This document shows positions 1-9,191 of a DNA stretch of 64,000 nucleotides, in pieces. The stretch covers positions 59,423 to 123,422 of the forward strand of contig NZ_JAHQYH010000004.1 of the NCBI RefSeq assembly GCF_019061205.1, written 5' to 3'. This DNA is from Apilactobacillus waqarii. Lineage in GTDB: Bacteria; Bacillota; Bacilli; Lactobacillales; Lactobacillaceae. How positions within the stretch are numbered: position 1 is the stretch's first letter; each line of letters begins with the position of its first letter. The notes beneath the pieces were generated by a model, which did no database searches, was not told the origin of the DNA, and saw only the letters and a program-made list of their open reading frames with translations. Both the position numbers and the translations under genes were made by a program.

Positions 1-56
1 AGGAATCTAGTTCCTAAACCTGCTGCTGGGATAATTGCTTTTCTGATTTTCTTCAT
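1..56 (-). CDS. galU: UTP-glucose-1-phosphate uridylyltransferase (N-terminus only)
   Basis: Only the first 18 or so codons are inside the window; the rest runs off the left edge. They read M-K-K-I-R-K-A-I-I-P-A-A-G-L-G-T-R-F, the sugar-nucleotide binding start of GalU-type nucleotidyltransferases. An AGGAG ribosome site lies 9 bases before the ATG. The enzyme makes UDP-glucose from UTP and glucose-1-phosphate for wall and polysaccharide synthesis. It follows gpsA on the same strand, the common order hprK-lgt-gpsA-galU of lactobacilli. RmlA-type enzymes share part of this motif, but context favours GalU. Confidence 0.85.
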   Translation of the reverse strand, partial: MKKIRKAIIPAAGLGTRF

Positions 57-100
57 GAATATAAACTCCTATTTTCTCATATTTTCCTATTTCTTAATTA

Positions 101-1117
101 TTAATCTAATTCAGCTCTACCCTTACGGTGCATTAGTTGAGAAATTGCATCATCAATTGTAATTTCTTTGTGTAATACCTTGTAGATTGCTGAAGTAATT
201 GGCATATCAATGCCACGTTGGTTGGCTAGTTCGTATGCAGCTTCTGCAGTTGCGATACCCTCAATAACCATTCCCATGTTCTTAACGATATCATCTAAGG
301 TCTCTCCCTTACCTAGTTGATATCCTGCACGCCAGTTACGTGAGTCACTACTTGTTGCAGTAACGATCACATCACCGAAACCTGATAGTCCAGTGAATGT
401 TAATGGGTTAGCACCGAATGAAGTTCCCAAACGAGAAATTTCGGCAAGTCCACGTGTCATCAATGCTGCTTTAGCATTGTCAGCGTATCCTAGACCGTAA
501 AGTGCACCGGCACCAATAGCAATAATGTTCTTTAGAGCTGCCCCAATTTCAACACCGATAATGTCGTCATTAGTATAAACTCTGAAGTAATCATTAATGA
601 ATAATGATTGAATATGTTCAGCATCTTTGATGTTTTCTGAAGCAGTAGTTACTAAAGTAATATCGTGTTTAGCAACTGATTCCGCTTGACTAGGACCTGA
701 AATAACTGAGATTGATTTACGATGACTTTCATCGATTTCATCAGCTAGAACTTCTGACATACGTTTGTAAGTCTTTTGTTCAATCCCTTTACTACCATGA
801 ATAATGTTTACCTTCATGTCTAGCTCTTCTAAGATTTCGTTTACTTGTTTTGCAGTACTTCTTGTAACTTGTGCTGGAACAACAAATAAAATATCATCAA
901 CGCCTCTAATTGCTTCCTTCATATCAGCATAAGCAACTAGTTCTTTTGGATATGTAAAATCTTTGATGTATTTTTCGTTTGTGTGCTTGTTGTTTAGTTC
1001 ATCAACTTGTGATTGTTTGTATGACCATAAACGTACTTCATTACCATTTTCAACTAAAATATTAGCAAGCATGCTTCCCCATGAGCCTGCTCCTAACACT
1101 GCAATTTTTTCTACCAT
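101..1117 (-). CDS. gpsA: Glycerol-3-phosphate dehydrogenase [NAD(P)+]
   Basis: Reduces dihydroxyacetone phosphate to sn-glycerol-3-phosphate, the backbone for phospholipids and glycerol teichoic acids; cytoplasmic. The protein is 338 residues, the family length. It opens with the Rossmann motif GAGSWGSM (about residues 9-16) and has the catalytic-lysine region GAALKNIIAIGAG near residue 192. An AGGAGC ribosome site precedes the ATG. The gene lies 21 bases downstream of lgt and is followed by galU, so hprK, lgt, gpsA and galU look like one transcription unit supplying envelope precursors. Nothing unusual is seen. Confidence 0.96.
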   Translation of the reverse strand: MVEKIAVLGAGSWGSMLANILVENGNEVRLWSYKQSQVDELNNKHTNEKYIKDFTYPKELVAYADMKEAIRGVDDILFVVPAQVTRSTAKQVNEILEELDMKVNIIHGSKGIEQKTYKRMSEVLADEIDESHRKSISVISGPSQAESVAKHDITLVTTASENIKDAEHIQSLFINDYFRVYTNDDIIGVEIGAALKNIIAIGAGALYGLGYADNAKAALMTRGLAEISRLGTSFGANPLTFTGLSGFGDVIVTATSSDSRNWRAGYQLGKGETLDDIVKNMGMVIEGIATAEAAYELANQRGIDMPITSAIYKVLHKEITIDDAISQLMHRKGRAELD

Positions 1118-1138
1118 AATAAATATAGCTCCTTAAAA

Positions 1139-1960
1139 TTATTGTAACTTGCTACCATCTAGGTAGTAAGGCAAATCAGAATCATTTTTGCGACGATAGA
1201 TCATTAATCCGATTGCTCCTACAAATAGGATAATCGATAATAATTGTGAAACTCGAATTCCACCAAATAGCATTAAGCTATCAGTTCTCATACCTTCGAC
1301 AAAGAATCGACCGAATGAGTACCAAATAACGTAAGATAATACCACTTCACCACGTTTGAAGAATCCTTGGATTTGACGAAGATTCATCAATAAAACAAAT
1401 CCTAACAAGTCCCATAGTGATTCATACAAGAATGTTGGTTGGCGATAAAATCCTTGAATAAACATTTGATTAATAATGAAATTTGGTAAGTGTAGTGACT
1501 TCAAGAACGCTAAGCTGGTGATCTTCCCAAAGGCTTCTTGGTTCATGAAGTTTCCCCATCTACCAATCCCTTGGCCCATAATCACAGTTGGTGCAATCAC
1601 ATCAAGCATTGACCAAACTGAAATTAATTTACTTCTACAGTATAAGAATACCACGACAAACGCACCAATCAAGGCACCATAGATGGCTATTCCCCCATCC
1701 CAAATTTTAACAATCTCGTTTAGATGTTGGCTGTAGTATGACCATTGAAATACAACATAATAAATACGGGCACAAATGATTGCCACTGGCAAAGCCCATA
1801 GAATCATATCGTATATATTATCTGGTTGAATCCCGCGTTTTCTTCCTTCCTTAACCGAAAGGTAAACAGCGATTAATACTGCTGTGGCAATAAAAATCCC
1901 GTACCAGTGAACTAAGATAGGTCCCAGATTAAACGCAATTGGATTTAACGCAATTGACAT
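1139..1960 (-). CDS. lgt: Prolipoprotein diacylglyceryl transferase
   Basis: Transfers diacylglycerol from phosphatidylglycerol to the lipobox cysteine of prolipoproteins, the first step of lipoprotein maturation, in the cytoplasmic membrane. The 273-residue protein has about seven hydrophobic segments, the HWYGIFIA motif near the N-terminus and the family signature GRWGNFMNQEAFG near residue 133. I chose the ATG at 1960 because AGGAAGTG lies 6-8 bases before it; a GTG at 1969 in the same frame overlaps that ribosome site. It sits 24 bases after hprK, the usual neighbour in Firmicutes. Confidence 0.95.
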   Translation of the reverse strand: MSIALNPIAFNLGPILVHWYGIFIATAVLIAVYLSVKEGRKRGIQPDNIYDMILWALPVAIICARIYYVVFQWSYYSQHLNEIVKIWDGGIAIYGALIGAFVVVFLYCRSKLISVWSMLDVIAPTVIMGQGIGRWGNFMNQEAFGKITSLAFLKSLHLPNFIINQMFIQGFYRQPTFLYESLWDLLGFVLLMNLRQIQGFFKRGEVVLSYVIWYSFGRFFVEGMRTDSLMLFGGIRVSQLLSIILFVGAIGLMIYRRKNDSDLPYYLDGSKLQ

Positions 1961-1984
1961 TTTTTTCACTTCCTAAAAAGAGGA

Positions 1985-2923
1985 TTATTTTTTGTTACCT
2001 GAATTTTCTTTAATTAAACTGTTTAGGTTATCATCAAATACCTTTGTAGCATCATAACCCATCTTCTTAGCACGGTAGTTCATGGCTGCCGCTTCAATAA
2101 TGATAGCTAAGTTACGACCAGTCTTAACTGGAATGCTTACTCTTTGCACGTCAACGTCAAAGATACGACGGGTTTCGTCGCCATTACCCAATCTATCATA
2201 TGGAGTGTCATCAGACCAGTTTTCAAGGTGAACAATCAAGTCAACCTTAGTCTGTGAACGAACGGCACCGGCACCAAATAGATTCATCACATCGATAATC
2301 CCAATTCCTCTAATTTCTAGTAGGTGTCTTAGAATCATTGGTGCTTGGCCAATTAGTGTTTGTTCATCTTGTTGGTATACTTCAACACGATCATCGGCAA
2401 TTAATCTGTGACCACGTTTAACAAGTTCTAAGGCAGTTTCACTCTTACCAATTCCAGAGTCCCCTGTCATTAGTACCCCTAAACCATATACGTCAATTAG
2501 CACACCGTGAATTGATTTTCTTTCGGCTAATTTACCTTCCAAGTAGTTAGTCATGTTACTTAGTACTCGAGAAGTTGTTAACTTTGAACCTAATACTGGA
2601 ATGTGTTGGTTCTTAGCAGCACGAATTAATTCATCAGGTGGATCTAATTGAGTTGAAATAACAAATGCTGGTGTTTCTGGTAAACACATTTTCTTCATTA
2701 CATCAAAAAGTTCATTACTATCCATTCCCTTAGCATATGATGTTTCAGTAATACCAAGTAATTGAATTCTCTTTGATGGGTAGTAGTTAAAGTATCCTGT
2801 TAATTCCAAACCAGGACGTGAAATATCGCTCGTGGTAATTGGTCGATCTAAGTATTCTTCACCGTAGAAAATATCTAGGTGAGTGTTTTCAACAAGATCT
2901 GCGACCGTTACACTGTATGCCAT
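1985..2923 (-). CDS. hprK: HPr kinase/phosphorylase
   Basis: Phosphorylates HPr of the sugar phosphotransferase system on serine 46 and removes that phosphate, so it sets carbon catabolite repression through CcpA. At 312 residues it is full length. The Walker A motif GDSGIGKS lies near residue 153, followed by ELVKRGHRLIADD, and the HprK signature region ending EIRGIGIIDV lies near residue 205-215. A GGAGG ribosome site precedes the ATG by 8 bases. It is the first gene of the hprK-lgt-gpsA-galU group; the 63 bases upstream separate it from a small membrane protein gene and are AT-rich enough to hold its promoter. Confidence 0.96.
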   Translation of the reverse strand: MAYSVTVADLVENTHLDIFYGEEYLDRPITTSDISRPGLELTGYFNYYPSKRIQLLGITETSYAKGMDSNELFDVMKKMCLPETPAFVISTQLDPPDELIRAAKNQHIPVLGSKLTTSRVLSNMTNYLEGKLAERKSIHGVLIDVYGLGVLMTGDSGIGKSETALELVKRGHRLIADDRVEVYQQDEQTLIGQAPMILRHLLEIRGIGIIDVMNLFGAGAVRSQTKVDLIVHLENWSDDTPYDRLGNGDETRRIFDVDVQRVSIPVKTGRNLAIIIEAAAMNYRAKKMGYDATKVFDDNLNSLIKENSGNKK

Positions 2924-2986
2924 AGTCTTTCCTCCACTTCGTTATAAGATAATTTTATCATGTTATTAGATGTTTTTAAAAAATTT

Positions 2987-3322
2987 TTAGTAGTCTGACA
3001 ATATGACGTTACAAATTGACATGATCAATGCAACAATCACTGCCATTCCAAATGAAGCAAAATGGAAAGTATTGCCCACCACAAAAGATGTTAATTCCAA
3101 CATAATTCCATTCAGGATAATACTGAATAATCCTAAGGTTACCAAGTTAATTGGTAAGGATAGGATAAACAATATTGGTTTTACCAATGCGTTTAGAATC
3201 GCTAAAACAATTGCAGCCACAATTGCAGTTCCAAAAGAAGCAACGTAAAAGCTACCTTGGAAGAAACCTGCAATCGCAATAAATAGCAATGTGTTAATCA
3301 ATATTCTACCTAACACTCCCAT
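2987..3322 (-). CDS. Phage-holin-family (YvlD-like) membrane protein
   Basis: A 111-residue, almost wholly hydrophobic protein with four predicted membrane segments (about residues 5-25, 30-50, 55-78 and 88-108). Length and pattern fit the four-helix family annotated as phage holin family or YvlD, found widely in Firmicutes and usually not part of any phage. It lies 12 bases downstream of the PspC-domain gene and just before hprK, the same arrangement as in other lactobacilli. A role in envelope stress together with PspC is inferred from this pairing, as in the B. subtilis yvl genes; the biochemical function is unknown. Confidence 0.75.
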   Translation of the reverse strand: MGVLGRILINTLLFIAIAGFFQGSFYVASFGTAIVAAIVLAILNALVKPILFILSLPINLVTLGLFSIILNGIMLELTSFVVGNTFHFASFGMAVIVALIMSICNVILSDY

Positions 3323-3334
3323 GGTGTCACCCCT

Positions 3335-3607
3335 TTATTTATCATTAAATTCATCAACGTCAGTTAAATTGCGTCGAGTTTGTTTGTTATTAGTGTGTCC
3401 ACCACCATAAACGTTGGGGTTAGCCGGAACAATTACTAAACAAATTACATAAAGTAATAGTCCGCCAATTAGATGGCCCGGAATAATTGATAGAACAACA
3501 AAAATAATTCTTAAAAGTTGTGAGTTGATATGAAAGTATTCGGCAATTCCACCTAATAATCCTGTTAATAATCGATCTGATTGAGAACGGTAAATTTTAG
3601 TCACCAT
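3335..3607 (-). CDS. PspC-domain membrane protein
   Basis: A 90-residue protein starting with a PspC-like segment (YRSQSDRLLTGLLGGIAEYF, then a hydrophobic helix at about residues 33-60), ending in a short polar tail. PspC domains belong to envelope-stress systems in which they sense or transmit membrane damage. The ATG at 3607 has GAGG only 4 bases upstream, while a GTG one codon later has a better spacing of 7, so the start may be off by one codon. The gene is followed after 12 bases by the four-helix membrane protein, with which it is probably co-transcribed. No PspA-like or LiaFSR genes are in the window. Confidence 0.8.
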   Translation of the reverse strand: MVTKIYRSQSDRLLTGLLGGIAEYFHINSQLLRIIFVVLSIIPGHLIGGLLLYVICLVIVPANPNVYGGGHTNNKQTRRNLTDVDEFNDK

Positions 3608-3661
3608 AAAGCCTCCTCGTTAAATGACATTTTAAATAATGTTTATTAAATCAATCTTAAG

Positions 3662-4816
3662 TTACTTTTCTTTAATTACAACTACACCTAGTTCATTTGG
3701 TGAGTCACTATAAATGGCACTTTCCATAATCTTGATACGATCTTGGCGGTTTAATACCTTCAATCGACAAAATGTTGGTGAAGTCAAAGTGGCCTTGTAG
3801 AAGTCATCTTCAGTACTTACTTTGAAGTTGTTAACCTCAACGATTAAATCACCCATTTCAACACCCATCTTTTCAGCTGGGGTGTCTTTTCTAACGGCAA
3901 TTACCCTTAGGCCATTAACTGCGTCTGAGAACCATTTAGCCTTATTGTTATCCTTACGCTTAGTTCTGATTAAAACTAATAGGTATAATACTGCCATCAC
4001 AGCCATTGAAATCAATTCAATGTTATCGACACCATTTAGTAGGTAAGTTGCAACAACTAGAATAATACCCAAACATGTTAACCATAACAATCGATTTGAT
4101 AACTTTTTGAAAAATTCTTTTGGCATTGATTTGAAAATGGTAAATCTAATTCCAATCAATACAGGTAGGATAAAGATTGTAAATTCGTGTTGACCCATTG
4201 AAAATACTGGCCACCAACTAATCAATGTATGAATTTGATCACCTGGAATTAATACGGCAATTGGTAGGACCGCAAATTCCTTGTTTAAATAACCGGCAAC
4301 CTTGTTACCGCGTTGGTTTTTAAAAATCTTTGGTGATTGATAGTTTCCTAAGAACATATTCATGTACAATGCAGAAACAAAAAATACTGTCACTAATAGC
4401 AATAATGCATTTGATAGTGAAGTAGATGATGTGTTGATACCTTCTGTGTTAATATACGTAAACAAGTCGAATTTATACGTTACAAATGTCAAAGCAGTCG
4501 CAATTACTATGTTTAACACTGTAAAGAATTGACCTGGAATAATAATCAAGTTAATTAGTATCAACGCTTCATAGATAATGATCCAAGGAAGTGATAGATA
4601 AATTCCTAAGACCATTGAAATGATGCTTCCAACAATTCCTAAAATGATGAAACTTAACCAAAAATGTTTCATTTCAAAATTGTTTGGTGAAATTGATGTG
4701 TTAAAGTCATTTCTTTCACGTTTGATACGCTTACGGTAGATAATGTAATTTCTTAATATCCCCAACCATAGTACTGGCTGAATAAATATTAACAATGTCA
4801 TCCATAAATTATTCAT
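3662..4816 (-). CDS. Multi-pass membrane protein with C-terminal PDZ domain
   Basis: The first 280 residues or so hold about eight hydrophobic segments. The rest contains a PDZ domain: GLRVIAVRKDTPAEKMGVEMGDLIVEVNN at residues about 296-325. PDZ domains bind peptide ends or unfolded protein stretches. No protease motif is visible, so this resembles the topology-factor type of PDZ membrane protein such as MinJ of B. subtilis, though homology to MinJ cannot be asserted. It lies 10 bases downstream of prfB, a place often held by ftsE-ftsX in lactobacilli. Role unknown; a link to division or protein quality control would be speculative. Confidence 0.65.
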   Translation of the reverse strand: MNNLWMTLLIFIQPVLWLGILRNYIIYRKRIKRERNDFNTSISPNNFEMKHFWLSFIILGIVGSIISMVLGIYLSLPWIIIYEALILINLIIIPGQFFTVLNIVIATALTFVTYKFDLFTYINTEGINTSSTSLSNALLLLVTVFFVSALYMNMFLGNYQSPKIFKNQRGNKVAGYLNKEFAVLPIAVLIPGDQIHTLISWWPVFSMGQHEFTIFILPVLIGIRFTIFKSMPKEFFKKLSNRLLWLTCLGIILVVATYLLNGVDNIELISMAVMAVLYLLVLIRTKRKDNNKAKWFSDAVNGLRVIAVRKDTPAEKMGVEMGDLIVEVNNFKVSTEDDFYKATLTSPTFCRLKVLNRQDRIKIMESAIYSDSPNELGVVVIKEK

Positions 4817-4826
4817 TTAAATTCCC

Positions 4827-5943
4827 CTATTCTGGATTTCTTTTGCTTAGTTTCCATTGCAAGTATGCATTAATGAATGGATTAAGATCTCCGTCCATAA
4901 CGTCTTGTGCCTTTGCTGTTTCATAGTTGGTTCGATGGTCTTTAACCATTGAATATGGGTGGAAAACATAAGATCTGATTTGTGAACCCCAACCAATCTC
5001 TTTTTGTTCACCTTCGAGTTGTGCCTTTTGTTGTTCCTTCTTTTCTTCTTCAAGTTCGTAAAGTTTGGACTTCAACATGTTCATGGCAGTTTCTCTATTT
5101 TGTAGTTGTGAACGTTGAGCTTGACTGGCCACAACAATCCCGGTAGGTTCATGAGTAATACGAACTGCTGAAGATGTCTTGTTAACGTGTTGTCCACCGG
5201 CACCACTGGCACGGTAAACATCAACTCGTAAGTCGGCAGGATTAATCTCGATGTCGACAGTATCATCTAGTTCTGGCATTACATCGACAGAAGCAAATGA
5301 TGTATGACGACGTCCGGCAGAATCAAATGGTGAAATTCGAACTAAACGGTGAACACCTTTTTCTGATTTTAGGTATCCATATGCATTTTCACCACTAACC
5401 ATGATGGTGGCTGTATCGATTCCGGCCACTTCTCCTGCTTGGTAGTTCAGTGTTTCAAGTTTGAAACCATTTTGATCAGCCCATCTGGTGTACATTCTAA
5501 ATAGCATCATTCCCCAATCGTGCGATTCGGTTCCACCCGCTCCTGGGTGAATTTCTAAAATGGCATTATTGGCATCATACTTACCATTTAGAAGCATCCC
5601 TAATCTATACTTTTCAAGATGTGACTTAGTTTGTGCTAAAGACTCTTCGAATTCTTCCATCATTGAATCATCGTTTTCTTCTTCGATTAATTCTAGGTTC
5701 ACCTCTAGGTCTTCAGCCTCTTCATTTAGTTCATTAAAATTATCATATTTTTTCTTTAAACGATTATTTTCATTAATGAAGCTTTGGGCTGTTTCTGGAT
5801 CATCCCAGAATCCTGGTTCGGCCATCTTTGCTTCATTAATTTCAATGCTTTCTTGAAGGGAATCTAAGTCAAAGAGACCCCCTAAAGCCTTGGATGGCTT
5901 TTTTGATTTGACTTATTTCATTTTTAGCATCAGCTAGTTCCAT
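4827..5943 (-). CDS. prfB: Peptide chain release factor 2, with programmed +1 frameshift
   Basis: Recognises UGA and UAA stop codons and releases the finished peptide. The gene is read in two frames. From the ATG at 5943, 24 codons lead to ...AGG GGG TCT CTT and then an in-frame TGA at 5871-5869. Skipping base 5871 continues as GAC TTA GAT and gives 371 residues in all, the family length. An internal AGGGGG three bases before CTT TGA C is the classic stimulator. Downstream are the SPF anticodon-like tripeptide (RISPFDSAG) and the catalytic GGQ (SGAGGQHVNK). The shift lets RF2 control its own level. It follows secA, the usual order. Confidence 0.95.
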
Positions 5944-5958
5944 TCTTACTCTCCTTAC

Positions 5959-5995
5959 CAAAAAAGCGAAGTGAACTTCTGTTCATCTTCGCTTT
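5959..5995 (-). terminator. Rho-independent terminator after secA
   Basis: On the minus strand AAAGCGAAG pairs with CTTCGCTTT, with an inner TGAAC/GTTCA stem and AGAA loop, followed by TTTTTT. It begins a few bases after the secA stop and ends 15 bases before the prfB start, so it limits read-through of secA transcripts into prfB. Confidence 0.8.
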
Positions 5996-5999
5996 ATTA

Positions 6000-8363
6000 T
6001 TATCTTTCGATGTTTTGTCTGATTTCAGCTTTCATGAACAATCTTGTGGCATCGTAATCAATATCTGAGACCATTTCTTCAAACATTTGATAACCTTCAC
6101 GTTGGTATTCAACTAATGGGTTCAATTGACCATAACCTCTTAAACCAATTGATTGTCTCAATTGATCCATTTCATCAATATGATCAGTCCAGTGAGAATC
6201 AACAACTCTTAATACAACAACCTTTTCAAATTCTAGCATTTGTTCTGGGTCGTATAGTTGTTCTTTCTTTTCCTTGTAAACTTTTTCAGATAATTCAACC
6301 AAGAAATCCTTGATTTCATCAGCTGACTTATTTTCTAAGTCAGATAGGCTAATCATATCAGGGCTAACAAGTGCACTAATGGCAAAGTCTAGGATTGTAC
6401 TTAGGTCCCAGTCCTTCTTGTCACCTTGGGTGTGTAAGTTAACAATGCGGTTGATTGTTCTCTTAACCATTGGTTTCATAACCCAATCTAATGACTTATC
6501 TTCAGTGATTACTTGGTATCTTTCATTGTAGATAACGCTACGTTGTTGTCTCATAACGTCATCGTATTGTAGAACTTGTTTTCTTGAATCGTAGTTGTTA
6601 CCTTCAACACGTTTTTGTGCTGATTCAACTTGCTTGGTGATTAAACGACTCTTGATAACAGCTGAGTCACCATCAACCTTCATTCTTTCCAAGAAGTTCT
6701 TAATCTTATCAGAACCGAAACGACGCATTAAGTCATCTTCTAGTGACAAGTAGAATTGTGATAGACCTGGATCACCTTGACGTCCTGAACGTCCACGTAA
6801 TTGGTTATCGATACGTCTTGATTCGTGTCTTTCAGTACCAATAACGGCAAGTCCACCTAATTCAACAACACCCGGTCCTAATTTAATATCAGTACCACGA
6901 CCGGCCATGTTGGTAGCGATAGTAACCGCACCCTTTTGACCAGCGTTAGCAACGATTTCAGCTTCTTTAGCATGGTTCTTGGCATTTAGCACTTCGTGTT
7001 TAATACCAGCATCATCTAAACGCTTTGAAATGTATTCTGAAGTTTCAACGGCAACAGTACCAATTAAGATTGGTTGACCCTTGGCATGTAATTCTTTGAT
7101 TTCATCAACTACAGCATCGAATTTTGATTGTAGAGTTGGGTATAACAAGTCAGGTTCGTCCACTCTGGCAACCGGTCTGTTGGTTGGAATGGAGATAACA
7201 TCCATGTTATAGATTTCTCTAAATTCGTCTGCTTCAGTCTTAGCAGTACCAGTCATACCGGCAAGTTTGCTATACATTCTGAATAAGTTTTGGTAAGTAA
7301 TGTTGGCCATTGTCTTACTTTCTTCTTGAATGGTTACTCCTTCTTTAGCTTCGATAGCTTGGTGTAACCCATCAGAGAAACGACGACCATCCATGATACG
7401 ACCAGTGAATGAATCAACAATAAGTACTTCGTCGTCAGAAACAACGTAATCCTTATCCTTGATCATAATAAAGTTGGCACGCAACGCTTCATCAATATGG
7501 TGAGTCAATGCAGTGTTATCAGTGTCGTATAGGTTCTTTAAGTTGAAGTACTTTTCAGCCTTTTCAATACCTTGGTCATTTAAAGAAACAGTCTTTGATT
7601 CCAAGTCAATCTTGAAGTCATCTTTTTCCTTTAATGTCTTAGCAAATTGATCAGCTTGCATGTATAGTTCCGAAGAACCTTTGGCTTGTCCTGAAATAAT
7701 CAATGGAGTTCTGGCTTCATCAATTAAGATGGAGTCAACTTCATCGACGATAGCAAAGTTCAATGGTCTTTGAACCATGTCTTCTTTGTAAACAACCATG
7801 TTATCACGTAAGTAATCAAAACCAATTTCACTATTAGTTGAGTAAGTGATATCAGCATTGTAAGCTTCACGTTTTTCTTCTGGACTCTTTTCGGTTAAGT
7901 TAACACCTACTGATAGGCCTAACCAGTTGTATAGTTCACCCATTTGTTCAGCATCACGTTGTGATAGGTATTCGTTAACAGTAATAACGTGAACACCCTT
8001 ACCAGCTAAGGCGTTTAGGTAAACTGGCATAGTGGCAGTCAAAGTCTTACCTTCACCGGTCTTCATTTCTGAAATGTTACCTTCATGTAGCACAATTCCA
8101 CCCATGATTTGAACATGGAAAGGAGTTAAACCTAATACACGAGTAGCACCTTCTCTGGCAACTGCAAATGCTTCTGGTAGTAAGTCATCAAGAGTTTCCC
8201 CATCTTGATAACGTTGTTGAAATTCTGGGGTTTTAGCTTTTAGTTCGTCATCACTTAGTTGGCTGATTTCATCGGCGTATGCTTCAACCTTATCAGCTAG
8301 CTTGCTAAGTCTTTTAACTTCACGCTTATCGCTTTCGACCCATTTTCTTAAAATGTTAGCCAT
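6000..8363 (-). CDS. secA: Protein translocase ATPase SecA
   Basis: Motor that drives unfolded preproteins through SecYEG. The 787-residue protein carries Walker A (MKTGEGKTL, near residue 102), the [19 protein letters not shown] helicase motif near 208 and [15 protein letters not shown] near 485. It ends at IRQNIER without the cysteine-rich SEC-C tail that binds zinc and SecB in many SecA proteins; this short form is common in lactobacilli. The gene lies between comFC and prfB. In most Lactobacillales hpf sits directly upstream; here the 150 bases before secA hold no reading frame. Confidence 0.97.
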   Translation of the reverse strand: MANILRKWVESDKREVKRLSKLADKVEAYADEISQLSDDELKAKTPEFQQRYQDGETLDDLLPEAFAVAREGATRVLGLTPFHVQIMGGIVLHEGNISEMKTGEGKTLTATMPVYLNALAGKGVHVITVNEYLSQRDAEQMGELYNWLGLSVGVNLTEKSPEEKREAYNADITYSTNSEIGFDYLRDNMVVYKEDMVQRPLNFAIVDEVDSILIDEARTPLIISGQAKGSSELYMQADQFAKTLKEKDDFKIDLESKTVSLNDQGIEKAEKYFNLKNLYDTDNTALTHHIDEALRANFIMIKDKDYVVSDDEVLIVDSFTGRIMDGRRFSDGLHQAIEAKEGVTIQEESKTMANITYQNLFRMYSKLAGMTGTAKTEADEFREIYNMDVISIPTNRPVARVDEPDLLYPTLQSKFDAVVDEIKELHAKGQPILIGTVAVETSEYISKRLDDAGIKHEVLNAKNHAKEAEIVANAGQKGAVTIATNMAGRGTDIKLGPGVVELGGLAVIGTERHESRRIDNQLRGRSGRQGDPGLSQFYLSLEDDLMRRFGSDKIKNFLERMKVDGDSAVIKSRLITKQVESAQKRVEGNNYDSRKQVLQYDDVMRQQRSVIYNERYQVITEDKSLDWVMKPMVKRTINRIVNLHTQGDKKDWDLSTILDFAISALVSPDMISLSDLENKSADEIKDFLVELSEKVYKEKKEQLYDPEQMLEFEKVVVLRVVDSHWTDHIDEMDQLRQSIGLRGYGQLNPLVEYQREGYQMFEEMVSDIDYDATRLFMKAEIRQNIER

Positions 8364-8513
8364 TTGTTTATTTTCCTTCCGTGAATTAGTTTTTAATGTT
8401 TTATTCGCTTTATATAAATTCTATCTTTCTTATTCTAACATTTAATTATCATTTTTAAAAACAGATTATCTAATTCTTCTAAAAAAATATCCTTTATATA
8501 TATAAAACATCCA

Positions 8514-9191
8514 TTATCGACATAAAGTCAGTCCTAAAACTTGCTTGGCACCTTTTTTCCTCAGCACACTTGCTGCATGTCTAATCGTGGTTCCAGTGGT
8601 ATAAATGTCGTCGACCAATAGTATCTTTTGATCAACAATTTGAGACGCATTTTTAGGATCAATTGTGAAAATTTGTTTGTTGTGAATACGCTGTTGACGG
8701 TTCAACTCAGACTGCCGCACCTTGCGTTTTTCCTTCACCATTAGGGCTTCGACATATTCAATATCTCCCAGGAGTCCAATGACCTGATTAAACCCCCGAT
8801 TAATCTTAGTTTCAGAGCTAACTGGAATTGGTACTATCAACAAATCTTTTCTAATCCTTTTTCTAATCTCTTTTTGAAAAATCATCCGTAACTGGTAGTC
8901 CCCGACGAACTTGTAGCGATGCATAAAATCCTTCATTGCATCGTTGTATTGGAAGATTGATTCATTCACGAAATCATCTCCTAATTGGTGCCACTTCTGA
9001 CAATCAATACATACTCCGGACTTATCCATCTGACGTCCACATGCCCTACATATTCTCGTTTCATCGATGCGAGCAAACTGGTTCATACACTCCGCACAAA
9101 CGTATCGTTTCGGTAATCGTTTAAAGCTCAATAAAAAGGAAAGTGACATGTCATATACCATTAATTTATTGCACAATAGACAGCTATCCAT
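8514..9191 (-). CDS. comFC: ComF family phosphoribosyltransferase-like protein
   Basis: A 225-residue ComFC, needed for efficient uptake or integration of DNA in naturally competent Firmicutes. The N-terminal half has paired cysteines (CLLC, CAEC, CRACGRQ, CIDCQ) that should bind zinc. The C-terminal half is a type I phosphoribosyltransferase fold with the PRPP loop LLVDDIYTTGTT near residue 190. Its start overlaps the end of comFA by 8 bases, showing translational coupling. Presence of comFA and comFC does not by itself prove competence, as both are kept in many lactobacilli never seen to take up DNA. Confidence 0.92.
   Translation of the reverse strand: MDSCLLCNKLMVYDMSLSFLLSFKRLPKRYVCAECMNQFARIDETRICRACGRQMDKSGVCIDCQKWHQLGDDFVNESIFQYNDAMKDFMHRYKFVGDYQLRMIFQKEIRKRIRKDLLIVPIPVSSETKINRGFNQVIGLLGDIEYVEALMVKEKRKVRQSELNRQQRIHNKQIFTIDPKNASQIVDQKILLVDDIYTTGTTIRHAASVLRKKGAKQVLGLTLCR

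Noticed and set aside
2987..3322. Phage holin in a prophage
   Set aside because: The family name is historical. No lysin or phage gene is near, and the gene is paired with a PspC-domain gene.
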